Part shown: positions 25,279-34,393 of the stretch, in pieces
How positions within the stretch are numbered: the stretch's first letter is position 1
Layout: each line of letters starts with the position of its first letter
Source: UBA5972 sp964480735
GTDB taxonomy: Bacteria > Pseudomonadota > Alphaproteobacteria > Rhodobacterales > Rhodobacteraceae
NCBI GenBank assembly: GCA_964480735.1
Contig: CAYZQS010000007.1
Span: forward strand, 1-51,527
DNA length: 51,527 nt
Reading direction: 5' to 3'
Program-made: the position numbers and the translations under genes
Notes under the pieces: model-generated
What the model was told of the DNA's origin: nothing
The model's input: only the letters and a program-made list of their open reading frames with translations
Databases searched by the model: none

Positions 25279-26136
25279 ATGCGTCTGATTTCTGTAGGCG
25301 TGCTGTGCATTGTCAGTTCTTTGGCATTGACGGGATGCGATAAACTAAAAAATCCTGATGTCGATAAAGCAGTGGACGGTGTCAATGTCATCGACGCGAC
25401 AAATTTGAACGACATCATGCTGACGGTCGCTGACCCGAACGAGGCGGTCACATATTTTCAGCGCGCTTTGGCACAGGAGCCGGACCGCATGGATTTCAAA
25501 CGCGGCCTTGCCAAATCCCTGATCCGGGCCAAACGCGCCGCCGAAGCGGTATTGATCTACGAAAAAATCACCAAATCAAAAGAAGCCATCAACGAAGACC
25601 ATGTTGATTTTGCCGACGCATTGATCCGCACAAACCAGTGGGATTTGGCTGAAAAACAGCTGAACACCGTGCCGCCCACCCACGAGACATTCAAGCGCTA
25701 CCGGCTGGAGGCGATGGTTGCGGACAGCAAGAAAGACTGGACCAAAGCGGACAGTTTTTATGAAATCGCCGCCGGGCTGACCACCAAACCAGCGGGTGTT
25801 TTGAACAACTGGGGTTATTCCAAATTGACCCGCGGCGAGTACCGCGCGGCAGAAAAGCTGTTTTTGGAGGCCATCACCTATAACGGCGAAATGTTCACAG
25901 CCAAAAACAATCTTGTTCTGGCCCGTTCCGCCCAGCGAAATTACACCCTGCCGGTCATTCGCCTGACCCAAATCGAAAAAGCCGAACTGATGCACACTAT
26001 GGCGATATCGGCGATCAAACAGGGTGATCTGGATATTGCACGCGGCCTGCTGGAAGATGCGATAGATACCCATCCCCAGCATTTTGACGCGGCCGTGCGC
26101 ACGTTGCGTGCCTTGGAAAAAACCGCATCGCTTTGA
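25279..26136 (+). CDS. TPR lipoprotein TadD-like, second copy
   Basis: A 285-aa lipoprotein with lipobox LTGC (C20) and several TPR-like helices (for example VTYFQRALAQEPDRMDFKRG, and a LTRGEYRAAEKLFLEA repeat near 195). A gaggtgg ribosome site precedes ATG 25279. An in-frame GTG at 25267 overlaps that site and is unlikely as the start. It is a second TadD-type protein in the same operon, probably a secretin pilotin or assembly factor. Confidence 0.87.
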   Translation: MRLISVGVLCIVSSLALTGCDKLKNPDVDKAVDGVNVIDATNLNDIMLTVADPNEAVTYFQRALAQEPDRMDFKRGLAKSLIRAKRAAEAVLIYEKITKSKEAINEDHVDFADALIRTNQWDLAEKQLNTVPPTHETFKRYRLEAMVADSKKDWTKADSFYEIAAGLTTKPAGVLNNWGYSKLTRGEYRAAEKLFLEAITYNGEMFTAKNNLVLARSAQRNYTLPVIRLTQIEKAELMHTMAISAIKQGDLDIARGLLEDAIDTHPQHFDAAVRTLRALEKTASL

Positions 26137-26158
26137 CGGCTGACAGGGCACAATTGTC

Positions 26159-26653
26159 GTGGAACTGACCCTGCATCAGGCCCTGTGGTTTTTGCCGTTT
26201 GCCGCGCCTATTGCGTTTTATGTGGCCTGGAGCGATCTGAAATTCATGCGCATTCCCAATCGGGCGGTTCTGTTTCTGGGTGCATTGTTTATGCTGATTG
26301 GTCCGATTGCCCTGCCCTTTGACGTTTTCCTGTGGCGTCTGGCACAGTTGATGGTGGTGCTGGCGGTTGGGTTTATGGCCAATGCCGCGGGTCTGGTTGG
26401 TGGCGGCGACGCAAAATTTGCAGCCGTAATGGCGCCGTTCTTTGCTGCGGGCGACATGCGGCTGGTTCTGGTTGTCTTTGCCGGAATGCTGCTGGGTGCC
26501 TTTGTCACGCACCGGTTTTTCCTGCGGGTGGCACTGCTGCGTGCGCTTGTGCCGGACTGGAAATCATGGACAACAGGCCGCGATTTTCCCATGGGCCTGG
26601 CGCTGGCAGGCACATTAATTTTCTATTTGCTGTTGGGTCTGACCGGAGGTTAA
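26159..26653 (+). CDS. cpaA: prepilin peptidase CpaA/TadV
   Basis: A 164-aa type IV prepilin peptidase of the short Tad type. The two catalytic aspartates are D26 in AWSDLK and D84 in GGGDAKF. About five membrane segments are visible. It removes the leader from Flp pilins in the membrane. It starts at GTG 26159, 22 bases after the TPR gene, and ends the pilus locus. The next gene is convergent 28 bases on. Confidence 0.92.
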   Translation: MELTLHQALWFLPFAAPIAFYVAWSDLKFMRIPNRAVLFLGALFMLIGPIALPFDVFLWRLAQLMVVLAVGFMANAAGLVGGGDAKFAAVMAPFFAAGDMRLVLVVFAGMLLGAFVTHRFFLRVALLRALVPDWKSWTTGRDFPMGLALAGTLIFYLLLGLTGG

Positions 26654-26681
26654 GCCGCGAAGCAATATCTCGTCCGGCGCA

Positions 26682-28301
26682 CTAAAGTTTGTCCCTTCGC
26701 AACAAAACAAAATGTTCGTTTCTGTGGACGGTGCTGAATTTCGGGCTGTCCTCTGCTGCCAACTCGTCCAGCACAAGGGCCCAAACAGCCGCCGTATTGG
26801 GGCAAAACGGCACCAGCAGGTAATCCGCACGTCCCAACCCCGTATCGCCGCCGTAATACCAGGGCGAACCCCGTTCAATGGGAACCGTGTCACCGAACAG
26901 CCAAAGATTGCTTAGTAAATCAGCCACATAAACCGACTTGCCCTTCATATACCCCAGCGCGTCCAGCTCTCTGGCGTAAAGCTGCATCATGCCCCCAAGG
27001 CCGCGGTGCAATTTGCAAAATTCAAGTTGTTCCTGATACAGGCTGTAATCGCGCCGTGCGCTGAATTTTCGCCCGAGCGCTGCCATCTTCTCGTCAGGCA
27101 AAGTTATTTCAGTGCGGATTTCCGGGGCATACAGCAGCTTTGTCTGCACAACCAGATTGCTGTGCCGCGGGTCTTTCAGCAGCACTGAAAATTCTGCGGG
27201 GCGCAGTTGCATGTGGTTTGACGTGCTTAACAGAATGTTAAAAGCCGACGGCGTGATCAGGGCAAAACACAAAATCGCAACCGTGCCTGTGGCAACGCGC
27301 ACATCCCATCCCCAGGCATTGATCGTCGAACGATGCGGTCGAAGCGCCAGCAGCAGCACACCAAGAACAAACAGCCACTGCGGATCGTTGCCCCAGTTTT
27401 GATATGTGATAAAAACAAATGCCGGTGCCAACATCAGCAGGATAACTCCTTCCGTTAGCTTGCCGGACTGGCGCACCAGAATAACGCTGAGCAGCAGCAA
27501 TATGTTCAACAGCACATACCGCGGTCCAATCAACAGATGCAGCAGGGAATTGCTTGGCGCATTGCGCACCCCGGCGTTGTTCACCACCAGCAAGTCAGAC
27601 AGATATGCGCTCCAAAATCCAAATCCGGCCAGCAGGGAAACAACCAGCATCGACAGCGCACCGACGATCACCGTCACAAACAAAGACTGCCAATGCTGCC
27701 GCAACAACAAAGCGGCCGCCACAGCCGGCGCCAAAGAGACAAAATACGTCATCTTCGTCAGCGCCAAAAACGACAGTCCCAATCCCAGAACTATGCCGTC
27801 GGCAATCTGCGAATTTCGCTCGCGCGTCGGCAAAACGGCGACCAGAACAACCAAAAAAGCCGCACCCCAGGCCCAGCGGTTATAATACATGGAAATCGAG
27901 GTTACCTGCACCGGTTCGCCGTGCACCATCGCAGTCATCAAAATGATAACCCCGGCCCCCAGAATATAGGACAATCCGCCAGACAGGCGCGACATCGCGA
28001 TCCAGCACAACGCCGGTATGGCCAGCGCCGCCATCAAAATATTGGCCATCAAAATCGCCTTGCCAACGCCATAGCCCAAAAACAAAACGATGGGGGCAAA
28101 GGCCATAACACCGATCGGCGTCAGGAAATCCACATGCGGCACCTGCCCCATTTCCATGCGCAACAGGATTTGCACCGTGTGCATGGCGTCGCCCTCGTGG
28201 ACAGTGATCATCAGCAGTCCATGCCACAGCAACATCACACTTTGAACGACCAACAATACCAGTAAAAATGCCAGATACCGCCAGACGGAAAAACCGCTCA
28301 T
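26682..28301 (-). CDS. polytopic membrane protein resembling GT-C glycosyltransferases
   Basis: A 539-aa protein with about eleven membrane segments up to residue 370 and a soluble periplasmic-looking C-terminal part of about 170 residues. The first outer loop carries H35-E-G-D38, followed by VPHVDFLTP. An acidic pair in this loop is the catalytic hallmark of polyprenyl-phosphate-sugar-dependent GT-C enzymes (ArnT, Pmt and arabinosyltransferase types). No closer family is recognised. It stands alone, convergent to the pilus genes and divergent from the AAA ATPase. Use of the polyprenyl-phospho-arabinose made by the dprE genes 10 kb away is a hypothesis. Confidence 0.68.
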   Translation of the reverse strand: MSGFSVWRYLAFLLVLLVVQSVMLLWHGLLMITVHEGDAMHTVQILLRMEMGQVPHVDFLTPIGVMAFAPIVLFLGYGVGKAILMANILMAALAIPALCWIAMSRLSGGLSYILGAGVIILMTAMVHGEPVQVTSISMYYNRWAWGAAFLVVLVAVLPTRERNSQIADGIVLGLGLSFLALTKMTYFVSLAPAVAAALLLRQHWQSLFVTVIVGALSMLVVSLLAGFGFWSAYLSDLLVVNNAGVRNAPSNSLLHLLIGPRYVLLNILLLLSVILVRQSGKLTEGVILLMLAPAFVFITYQNWGNDPQWLFVLGVLLLALRPHRSTINAWGWDVRVATGTVAILCFALITPSAFNILLSTSNHMQLRPAEFSVLLKDPRHSNLVVQTKLLYAPEIRTEITLPDEKMAALGRKFSARRDYSLYQEQLEFCKLHRGLGGMMQLYARELDALGYMKGKSVYVADLLSNLWLFGDTVPIERGSPWYYGGDTGLGRADYLLVPFCPNTAAVWALVLDELAAEDSPKFSTVHRNEHFVLLRRDKL

Positions 28302-28372
28302 TCTCGCCCCGTTAGGTTTTTGGCAATGTTACTACTCTTATCTCCAATAAGCAAAATCCTTTCGGGATTTTC

Positions 28373-28401
28373 TTGTTCAAAACCACTAAAAAGCCTATAG
28401 A
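28373..28401 (+). promoter_or_regulatory. sigma-70-type promoter for the AAA ATPase gene
   Basis: ttgttc (28373-28378), a 17-base spacer, tataga (28396-28401), 32 bases before ATG 28434, in the divergent intergenic region. A small hairpin (aaaatcc 28353-28359 / ggatttt 28365-28371) lies just upstream. Confidence 0.5.
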
Positions 28402-28433
28402 TTAAAGAAAAACGGCAGAAATTTGAGGCACCT

Positions 28434-29732
28434 ATGAATATGCAGGCCATAGACGTCAAGGCACCACCCATGCCGATGAGCCTGGCCGAAACCGGCCTGT
28501 CTATGGTTATGCTGCGCGACATCTTTCTGAAAACGATATTTCGCCGCCACCTCAGCACCACCTCGCACATTGCCGCCGCACTGTGTCTTCCGGTGCAGGT
28601 CACACAAGAGCTGATCGAGATTGCGCGCGAACAAAAGCTGCTGGAGGCGATGGGAAACCGGGGTGCCTCTACCACCGCTGAAATGATCTATGAGTTGTCG
28701 GACACCGGCAAGGCCCGCGCGCTGGATGCACTGGCGCAGTCAGAATATTACGGCCCCATGCCAATCCCGCTGGATGAGTATAAGGAACAAACCAAACGCC
28801 AGTCGATCAGCGACGTAAACATCACCAAAGACGCGATCAACAAATCCATGCGCCATCTGGTGTTGCCCGATGGGTTTCTGGATCAGCTTGGCCCGGCGAT
28901 CAATTCGGGCAAATCCATCCTGATGTACGGCCCGCCCGGCAATGGCAAATCTTCTATTTCCAACGGCATTCGCGATGCTTTGGGCGATAAAATCTACGTG
29001 CCTCAATGTATTGAATATATGGGGCAGGTGATTTCGGTTTATGATCCGATCGTGCACAGTGCTGCCGTGGATCAGGAAGATGACCGCGAAAATCTGCGGC
29101 GCAGCGGCCAGCGCTTTGACAACCGCTATATTCTTTGCAAACGGCCGACGGTCATGACCGGCGGCGAATTGATGCTGGATATGCTGGACCTTAAATACAA
29201 CGCCACATCGCGCACCTATCAGGCATCATTGCAACTGAAATCAACCGGCGGCGTCTTCATCGTGGATGATCTGGGCCGACAAGAAGAACCGCCGCAGGCC
29301 CTGATCAACCGCTGGATCGTGCCGATGGAAAGCGGTTATGATATTCTGGCATTGCAGTCAGGTGAAAAATTCGTGGTGCCTTTTGACACGCTGGTGATTT
29401 TCTCCACCAACTTTCTGCCCTCTGAAATGTTTGATGGCGCTGCGCTGCGCCGGATTGCCTATAAAGTAAAAGTCGATGGCCCGAACCAGGACGAATTCTT
29501 GCAAATTCTGATGCGGGTGTGCAAAGCCAAAGGCGTGCCGATGGATGAAAACGCCGTTATCCACCTGTTAAAAAACAAATACCCTGAAGTTGACAATGTT
29601 TTTGCCAATTTCCACAGCCCGTTTTTGATTGAACAGATTCAGTCGATTTGTGACTACGAGGGCCAGCCCCATCATATGACGCCCGATCTGATCGATCGCG
29701 CCTGGGAAAACCTGTTTGTGAAAGAAACCTGA
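28434..29732 (+). CDS. AAA ATPase with N-terminal winged helix
   Basis: A 432-aa protein. Residues 25-100 form a likely winged-helix domain (HIAAALCLPVQVTQELIE followed by a YELSDTGKARA wing). The ATPase domain has Walker A G166PPGNGKS173, Walker B VFIVDD (274-279), and a sensor-like IFSTNFLP stretch. A C-terminal helical lid ends the protein. It does not match a named AAA group that I know. Similar proteins occur near tad loci in alphaproteobacteria, so a regulatory or assembly role in piliation is possible. It is a single gene with its own promoter. Confidence 0.82.
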   Translation: MNMQAIDVKAPPMPMSLAETGLSMVMLRDIFLKTIFRRHLSTTSHIAAALCLPVQVTQELIEIAREQKLLEAMGNRGASTTAEMIYELSDTGKARALDALAQSEYYGPMPIPLDEYKEQTKRQSISDVNITKDAINKSMRHLVLPDGFLDQLGPAINSGKSILMYGPPGNGKSSISNGIRDALGDKIYVPQCIEYMGQVISVYDPIVHSAAVDQEDDRENLRRSGQRFDNRYILCKRPTVMTGGELMLDMLDLKYNATSRTYQASLQLKSTGGVFIVDDLGRQEEPPQALINRWIVPMESGYDILALQSGEKFVVPFDTLVIFSTNFLPSEMFDGAALRRIAYKVKVDGPNQDEFLQILMRVCKAKGVPMDENAVIHLLKNKYPEVDNVFANFHSPFLIEQIQSICDYEGQPHHMTPDLIDRAWENLFVKET

Positions 29733-29992
29733 ATGCCGCTGCCGGGCGTGGGGATTGCCGGGTTTGGCGTATGGGCGCGCCGATGTCTGGCGCTCAGATC
29801 GTGGCCGATACCGGACGGGGCCCTAACCGCCGTTTTTGACCGGACAAATATGCAGGCGCTGATCAAAACCACCGATACCCGAAAAAGGAAGCCGAGCGTG
29901 CAATAGTGCACCGGGCACAGACCCACTATTGGCCCCTGAAAATGTCAACTGGATTGCCGGAACGAATGCCCGCGCAATAAACTTCAAAATCA

Positions 29993-30183
29993 ATTTCATC
30001 TTTGAAAAAATACTCAAAACCGACGCGCCGCCTTGGCGTCGTCGGCCCGGCCCAACAAAAACCGACCGCAGGTCGGATTTTTGGCGGGAGCACCCCCTGT
30101 CCGTGTCATTGACCAGCTTCATTTCAGGTCCGCCGTCGCGTGACACGCTCGGCGGAAATTGAGTATTTTGGCAAAAGTGAAAT
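29993..30183. repeat. inverted-repeat-bounded palindromic element
   Basis: The arms 29993-30015 and 30161-30183 (23 bases each) are inverted copies with 19 of 23 positions matching. The right arm reads gagtattttggcaaaagtga, then aat. Between them are a GC hairpin (30020-30045) and a symmetrical A/T-flanked hairpin (30062-30081). This resembles a miniature dispersed element of the kind found between Rhodobacterales genes. No target-site duplication was seen. Confidence 0.5.
30062..30081. terminator. bidirectional-looking stem-loop terminator
   Basis: ccgacc (30062-30067), gca, ggtcgg (30071-30076), then atttttt-like tract on the right and aaaaa on the left. It could terminate transcription in either direction and lies within the repeat element. 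Confidence 0.5.
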
Positions 30184-30247
30184 ATGACTGCGACCTAACA
30201 ATTTATCGGCGCTTTTCTTTCGCGGGGCCGCTGGATAGTTTTGGCCA

Positions 30248-32475
30248 ATGACCGCATTGCCGCAAATTTTTCAGGACTGGTTCACAGCGCGGGGCTGGCG
30301 GGTTCACCCGCATCAATCCGCATTGTTAAAACGGCAGAATAATCCGGCAAATTTGCTGATCGCCCCCACCGGCGGAGGCAAGACGCTGGCGGGGTTTTTG
30401 CCCAGCCTGTGCGCTTTGTCCAAAGACGGTTCCACCGGGTTGCATACGCTTTATATCTCGCCCCTTAAAGCCCTCGCGGCCGATATCCGGCGCAATCTGC
30501 AAACTCCGGTCGCCGATATGAATCTGCCGATCCGGGTTGAAGATCGCACCGGTGATACCAGTCAAAGCACGCGCAATCGCCAACGGGCCGATCCGCCTGA
30601 CATTTTGCTGACAACGCCGGAAAGCCTTGCGCTTTTGCTCAGCTACGAGGATGCGCCGCGCCTGTTTGGCACAGTTCGCCGGGTGATCGTTGATGAAATT
30701 CACGCATTGGCCGAAAATAAGCGTGGCGATCTGCTGATGTTATGTCTGGCGCGTCTGCAGGCATTAGCGCCAAACATGAAACGCATTGGCCTGTCGGCGA
30801 CTGTGGAGGATCCGGCGGCGCTGGCGCGGTACCTGGCTTGTTCGCCGCAAGAATGTGAGGTTTTGCTGGCCGATCCCGGGCCGGCGCCGGACATTAGGAT
30901 ACTAAAAACAGCAGAAGCGCCGCCTTGGAACGGTGCAGGGGCCAAATACGCGGTTCCTGATGTTTTGAATGCAGTCAGCCTTGCGCAGACAACGTTGATA
31001 TTTATCAATACCCGCGCCCAGGCCGAGCTTTTCTTCCGCGCACTGTGGATGGAAAACGAGGCCGATCTGCCAATCGGCCTGCATCACGGATCGCTGTCGC
31101 GCGACGCGCGGGATAAGGTTGAAAGCGCCATGCTTGCTGGCAAGCTTCGCGCCATTGTCTGCACGGGTACCCTTGATCTGGGGATTGACTGGGGCAACGT
31201 TGATCTGGTCATTCAGGTGGGCGCACCCAAAAACATCAAACGTCTGGTGCAAAGAATCGGCCGCGCCAACCACCGCTATAACGCCCCGTCCCGTGCCCTG
31301 CTGGTGCCGGCAAACCGTTTTGAGGTCATCGAGTGCCGGGCCGCGCTAAAAGCGGCGTTGGCCGGTGATCTGGATGGCGAACCACGCGGCAAGGGGCCGC
31401 GCGATGTCCTGTGCCAACATATTCTGAACACCGCCTGCGCCGCGCCGTTTGACAGTGACGCTTTGTTCATTGAAGTGAAAAGCGCCGGACCCTACAGCAC
31501 GCTGGACAGGCGGGAATTTGACGATTGCGTGGATTTTTGTGCAACCGGCGGTTATGCGTTGCGAAAATACGACCGCTGGCNNNNNNNNNNNNNNNNNNNN
31601 NNNNNNNNNNNNNNNNNNNNNNNNNNNNNNNNNNNNNNNNNNNNNNNNNNNNNNNNNNNNNNNNNNNNNNNNNNNNNNNNATCGCGGTCTTTGCCGGCAC
31701 AAAATTTGCCACATCCACGGTTCTGTCCGCACGGGTTTTGCAGATGTTACAGGCGGATGACTGGCCGGACCTTCCCTTTCACACCCGCAAATGGCTGCAC
31801 TTGCAGCGCAAGATTTCCAGGATGCCGGGCCCCGCGCGCATGCTGGTGGAAAGCTTTGAATGTGACAAACGCCAGTTCACCTGTTTTTACGGTTTCGCCG
31901 GGCGCAATGCCCTGCAAACGCTGGGGCTGATGCTGACCCATCGCATGGAACAGGACGGTTTTCAGCCGCTTGGATTCGTGTCCACAGATTACGCTCTGCT
32001 GATCTGGGGGCTAAAGCAGATTGAACATCCGGCACAGTTCATCAAACGGGAGGATTTGCTGGAGGGTTTTGAAACATGGCTGGGCGGCAACGCGGTGATG
32101 AAGAAAAGCTTTCGCAATGTGGCGACGATCGCCGGTTTGATCGACAAGAATTTTCCAGGTCGGCGAAAGTCAGGTCGACAGACGACGTTTTCCTCTGACA
32201 TTTTGTATGACACGCTGCGCAAATATGACCCCCACCATCTGATGATGCAGATCACCCGCGAGGACGCGCTGGCCGGTTTGGTTGATTTTGGCCGGATCAC
32301 CGACATGCTGGACCGGTTTGATGGCCAGTTTGAGCACGTGGTTGCGCCCCATGTGACCCCACTCGCCGCACCTCTGTTGCTTGAGATGGGAAAAATCCGC
32401 ATTCGCGGGTCTGCTGAAGAACAGCTTTTGGCCGATGCGGCAGAAGCGATGATGGCCGGTGCGGGTCTGTCTTAG
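30248..32475 (+). CDS. ligase-associated DEXH-box helicase, Lhr-like (interrupted by gap)
   Basis: An SF2 helicase of the Lhr-like group. Walker A is A39PTGGGKT46, the DEIH box is at 149-152, and LTTPESLALLL and IGLSATVEDP are motifs Ib and III. The second RecA domain ends with RLVQRIGRANH. A 100-N gap interrupts at residue 445. The protein resumes at 31681 in a different frame, so the true gap is not 100 bases and no real frameshift is implied. About 708 residues are visible; the family is near 800. It is followed by pdeM, which is its usual neighbour in DNA-repair clusters. The exonuclease and ATP-dependent ligase of the full cluster are not in the window. Confidence 0.88.
31581..31680. other. 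scaffold gap (100 N) inside the helicase gene
   Basis: The reading frame changes across the gap, which shows the nominal length is wrong. About 100 residues are missing. Confidence 0.98.
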
Positions 32476-32515
32476 GGCTTGAAACGCACCCGTAAAAATG
32501 CGTCATTTGACTGGA

Positions 32516-33031
32516 ATGGCAGGCTATATATTTTCTTTGAATGACGCCCGGTTGACTGCGCTGCCCAGCGGCGCGCTGTGGTGGTCGCATCGTGGGATTT
32601 TATGCGTTTCTGACCTGCATTTTGGCAAGTCAGACCGGATTGCCCGGCGCGGTGGGGCGCTGCTGCCGCCCTATGAAACCCGCGACACGCTGGAGCGGCT
32701 GGAGACCGATATATTACGCAACAACCCGCAAACCGTGATCTGTCTGGGTGACAGTTTTGACGATCTGGCNNNNNNNNNNNNNNNNNNNNNNNNNNNNNNN
32801 NNNNNNNNNNNNNNNNNNNNNNNNNNNNNNNNNNNNNNNNNNNNNNNNNNNNNNNNNNNNNNNNNNNNNCCCTGTTTCCTGCTGGATAATCATCGGTTGA
32901 TCATGCCGGCCTATGGCACCTACACGGGTGGGCTGCGCTCTGACAGTGCCGCGCTTGCCGCTTTGATGGAACAAGATGCTGTGGCAATATTGACCGGCAA
33001 AACATCCGTTGCGATCCCGATGCCCAGGTAA
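32516..33031 (+). CDS. pdeM: ligase-associated metallophosphoesterase PdeM (interrupted by gap)
   Basis: A calcineurin-type phosphoesterase. The first metal motif is V31SDLHFGK (D33, H35) and the second is CLGDSFDD (G78-D79). The family segment RIARRGGALLPPYE is clear. A gap removes the central GNHD and histidine motifs. The end PCFLLDNHRLIMPAYGTYTGGL fits the family C-terminus. ATG 32516 is chosen over ATG 32498 because it begins the conserved N-terminus. It follows the helicase by 40 bases. Predicted to act as an endonuclease or phosphatase in DNA repair. Confidence 0.87.
   Translation: MAGYIFSLNDARLTALPSGALWWSHRGILCVSDLHFGKSDRIARRGGALLPPYETRDTLERLETDILRNNPQTVICLGDSFDDLXXXXXXXXXXXXXXXXXXXXXXXXXXXXXXXXXXPCFLLDNHRLIMPAYGTYTGGLRSDSAALAALMEQDAVAILTGKTSVAIPMPR
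32770..32869. other. scaffold gap (100 N) inside pdeM
   Basis: Hides the middle metal-binding motifs of the phosphoesterase. Confidence 0.98.
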
Positions 33032-33469
33032 TTCAGGCCGTTTGGGGGATGCCGTCCAAAATTCCCGCATCACAGATGATCGTGCGATAACTGCGGTTGA
33101 CAGGCACCTGTTTGCCGTCTGAAAGAGTCAGGCTCATTTGCCATCGGTTTTGCACACGGTGGTGATTATCGATGTTAGATTCGACGCCACAACCAAACTT
33201 ATCAAAAGGATCGGATGAAAAATTCGTTGTTTCAATTCGCGCATCGTGAACATCACGCGGGCTGATCAGGCAATTCGCGAATGAAAATCAACGATTCACG
33301 AAGTTGGGATTGAATATGGGCGAAAAAATAAAACGAGGTCTTGTGACCATTGGCGGACAATTTTCGTGCGTCTTTTGTTAGGTTCCGGTTTGGGCTTCGC
33401 ATATTGAGCGTAGAGATTGAATGGAAGTTCCTCGCCCTGCCGGAACCGCCCTAAGCCAAAATCACCCGT
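33032..33469. other. 438-base intergenic region between convergent pdeM and folD
   Basis: No gene is supported. There is a distant inverted repeat, ggttccgg (33381-33388) with ccggaacc (33440-33447), and no T-tailed terminator. The sequence is more AT-rich than its surroundings in 33170-33370. Confidence 0.5.
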
Positions 33470-34372
33470 TCAGGCTGTCAGCCCTTCCGGCTCTGCCAGC
33501 CCGTTGGCCCGGCAACATGCGGTAACGGTGTTGGCCAGCAGGCAGGCGATTGTCATCGGCCCAACACCACCGGGTACCGGAGTGATGGCACCGGCAACTT
33601 CACTGGCGCTGGCAAAATCCACGTCACCCACAAGACGGGTTTTGCCTTCGCCTTTGTCCGGCGCATCAATGCGGTTGATGCCCACGTCAATCACCGTGGC
33701 GCCCTTGCCGATCCAGCCCCCGGCAATCATTTCCGGTCGCCCGACAGCCGCCACTACGATATCGGCACCCCTGCACAATGCTTCAATATCTTTGGTGCGC
33801 GAATGGGCGATTGTGACCGTGCAACTGTCCTTAAGCAGCAAATTGGCCATAGGTTTGCCAACGATGTTGGAGCGCCCAACAACCACCGCGTTCAATCCTG
33901 ACAGCGATCCATGATGATCCCTGAGCATCATCAAACACCCCAGCGGCGTGCACGGCACCATTGATTTTTGCCCGGTGGACAGACGCCCCACATTGGAAAT
34001 GTGAAAACCGTCAACGTCTTTTTCCGGCACAATTGAATTGATGACCAGATCCTCGTTCAGGTGATCCGGCAAAGGCAGCTGGCACAGAATTCCGTGAACT
34101 GCCGGATCGTTGTTCAACTGATCGATAAGCGCCAGCAAGTCAGCCTCTGATGTGTTCGCTGGCAGCTTGTGCTCGTAAGAGTTCATGCCAACCTCAAGCG
34201 TTTGCTTGCCCTTGGCCCGCACGTAAACCTCTGACGCCGGGTCCTCGCCCACCAGAACTACCGCCAATCCCGGGGTAATTCCGTGATCGGCTTTCAGGCG
34301 GGACACATGCCCGGCCACTTTCTCGCGAACAGTGGCCGCAAAGGCTTTTCCGTCGATGATTTTGGCGCTCAT
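33470..34372 (-). CDS. folD: bifunctional methylene-THF dehydrogenase / methenyl-THF cyclohydrolase
   Basis: A 300-aa FolD that interconverts 5,10-methylene-, methenyl- and 10-formyl-tetrahydrofolate with NADP. The active-site set is complete: Y50VRAK54, Q98 in CQLPLP, and D121 in KDVDGF. The NADP loop GRSNIVGKP and the C-terminal TPVPGGVGPMT are present. It is the last gene of the fhs-folD2-folD operon, 21 bases after folD2, with a ggag ribosome site. It supplies formyl-THF for purines and Met-tRNA, or oxidises C1 units from demethylation. Confidence 0.95.
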   Translation of the reverse strand: MSAKIIDGKAFAATVREKVAGHVSRLKADHGITPGLAVVLVGEDPASEVYVRAKGKQTLEVGMNSYEHKLPANTSEADLLALIDQLNNDPAVHGILCQLPLPDHLNEDLVINSIVPEKDVDGFHISNVGRLSTGQKSMVPCTPLGCLMMLRDHHGSLSGLNAVVVGRSNIVGKPMANLLLKDSCTVTIAHSRTKDIEALCRGADIVVAAVGRPEMIAGGWIGKGATVIDVGINRIDAPDKGEGKTRLVGDVDFASASEVAGAITPVPGGVGPMTIACLLANTVTACCRANGLAEPEGLTA

Positions 34373-34393
34373 GGGTTTCTCCGATATGTTTGC

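Larger units (their letters stand above)
29733..30247. other. 515-base intergenic region with a repeat element
   Basis: No supported gene. 29733-29990 shows nothing recognisable. 29993-30183 is an inverted-repeat-bounded element containing two hairpins. A 107-residue frame on the minus strand (29823-30146) is a translation of this element and is not believed. Confidence 0.6.

Noticed and set aside
29823..30146. Minus-strand frame of 107 codons
   Set aside because: Translation of the inverted-repeat element and its hairpins; its composition is typical of spurious frames over intergenic repeats.
31525..32475. Apparent frameshift or second gene in the helicase
   Set aside because: The frame change coincides with a 100-N gap, and both sides match the same helicase family, so it is a gap-length artefact.
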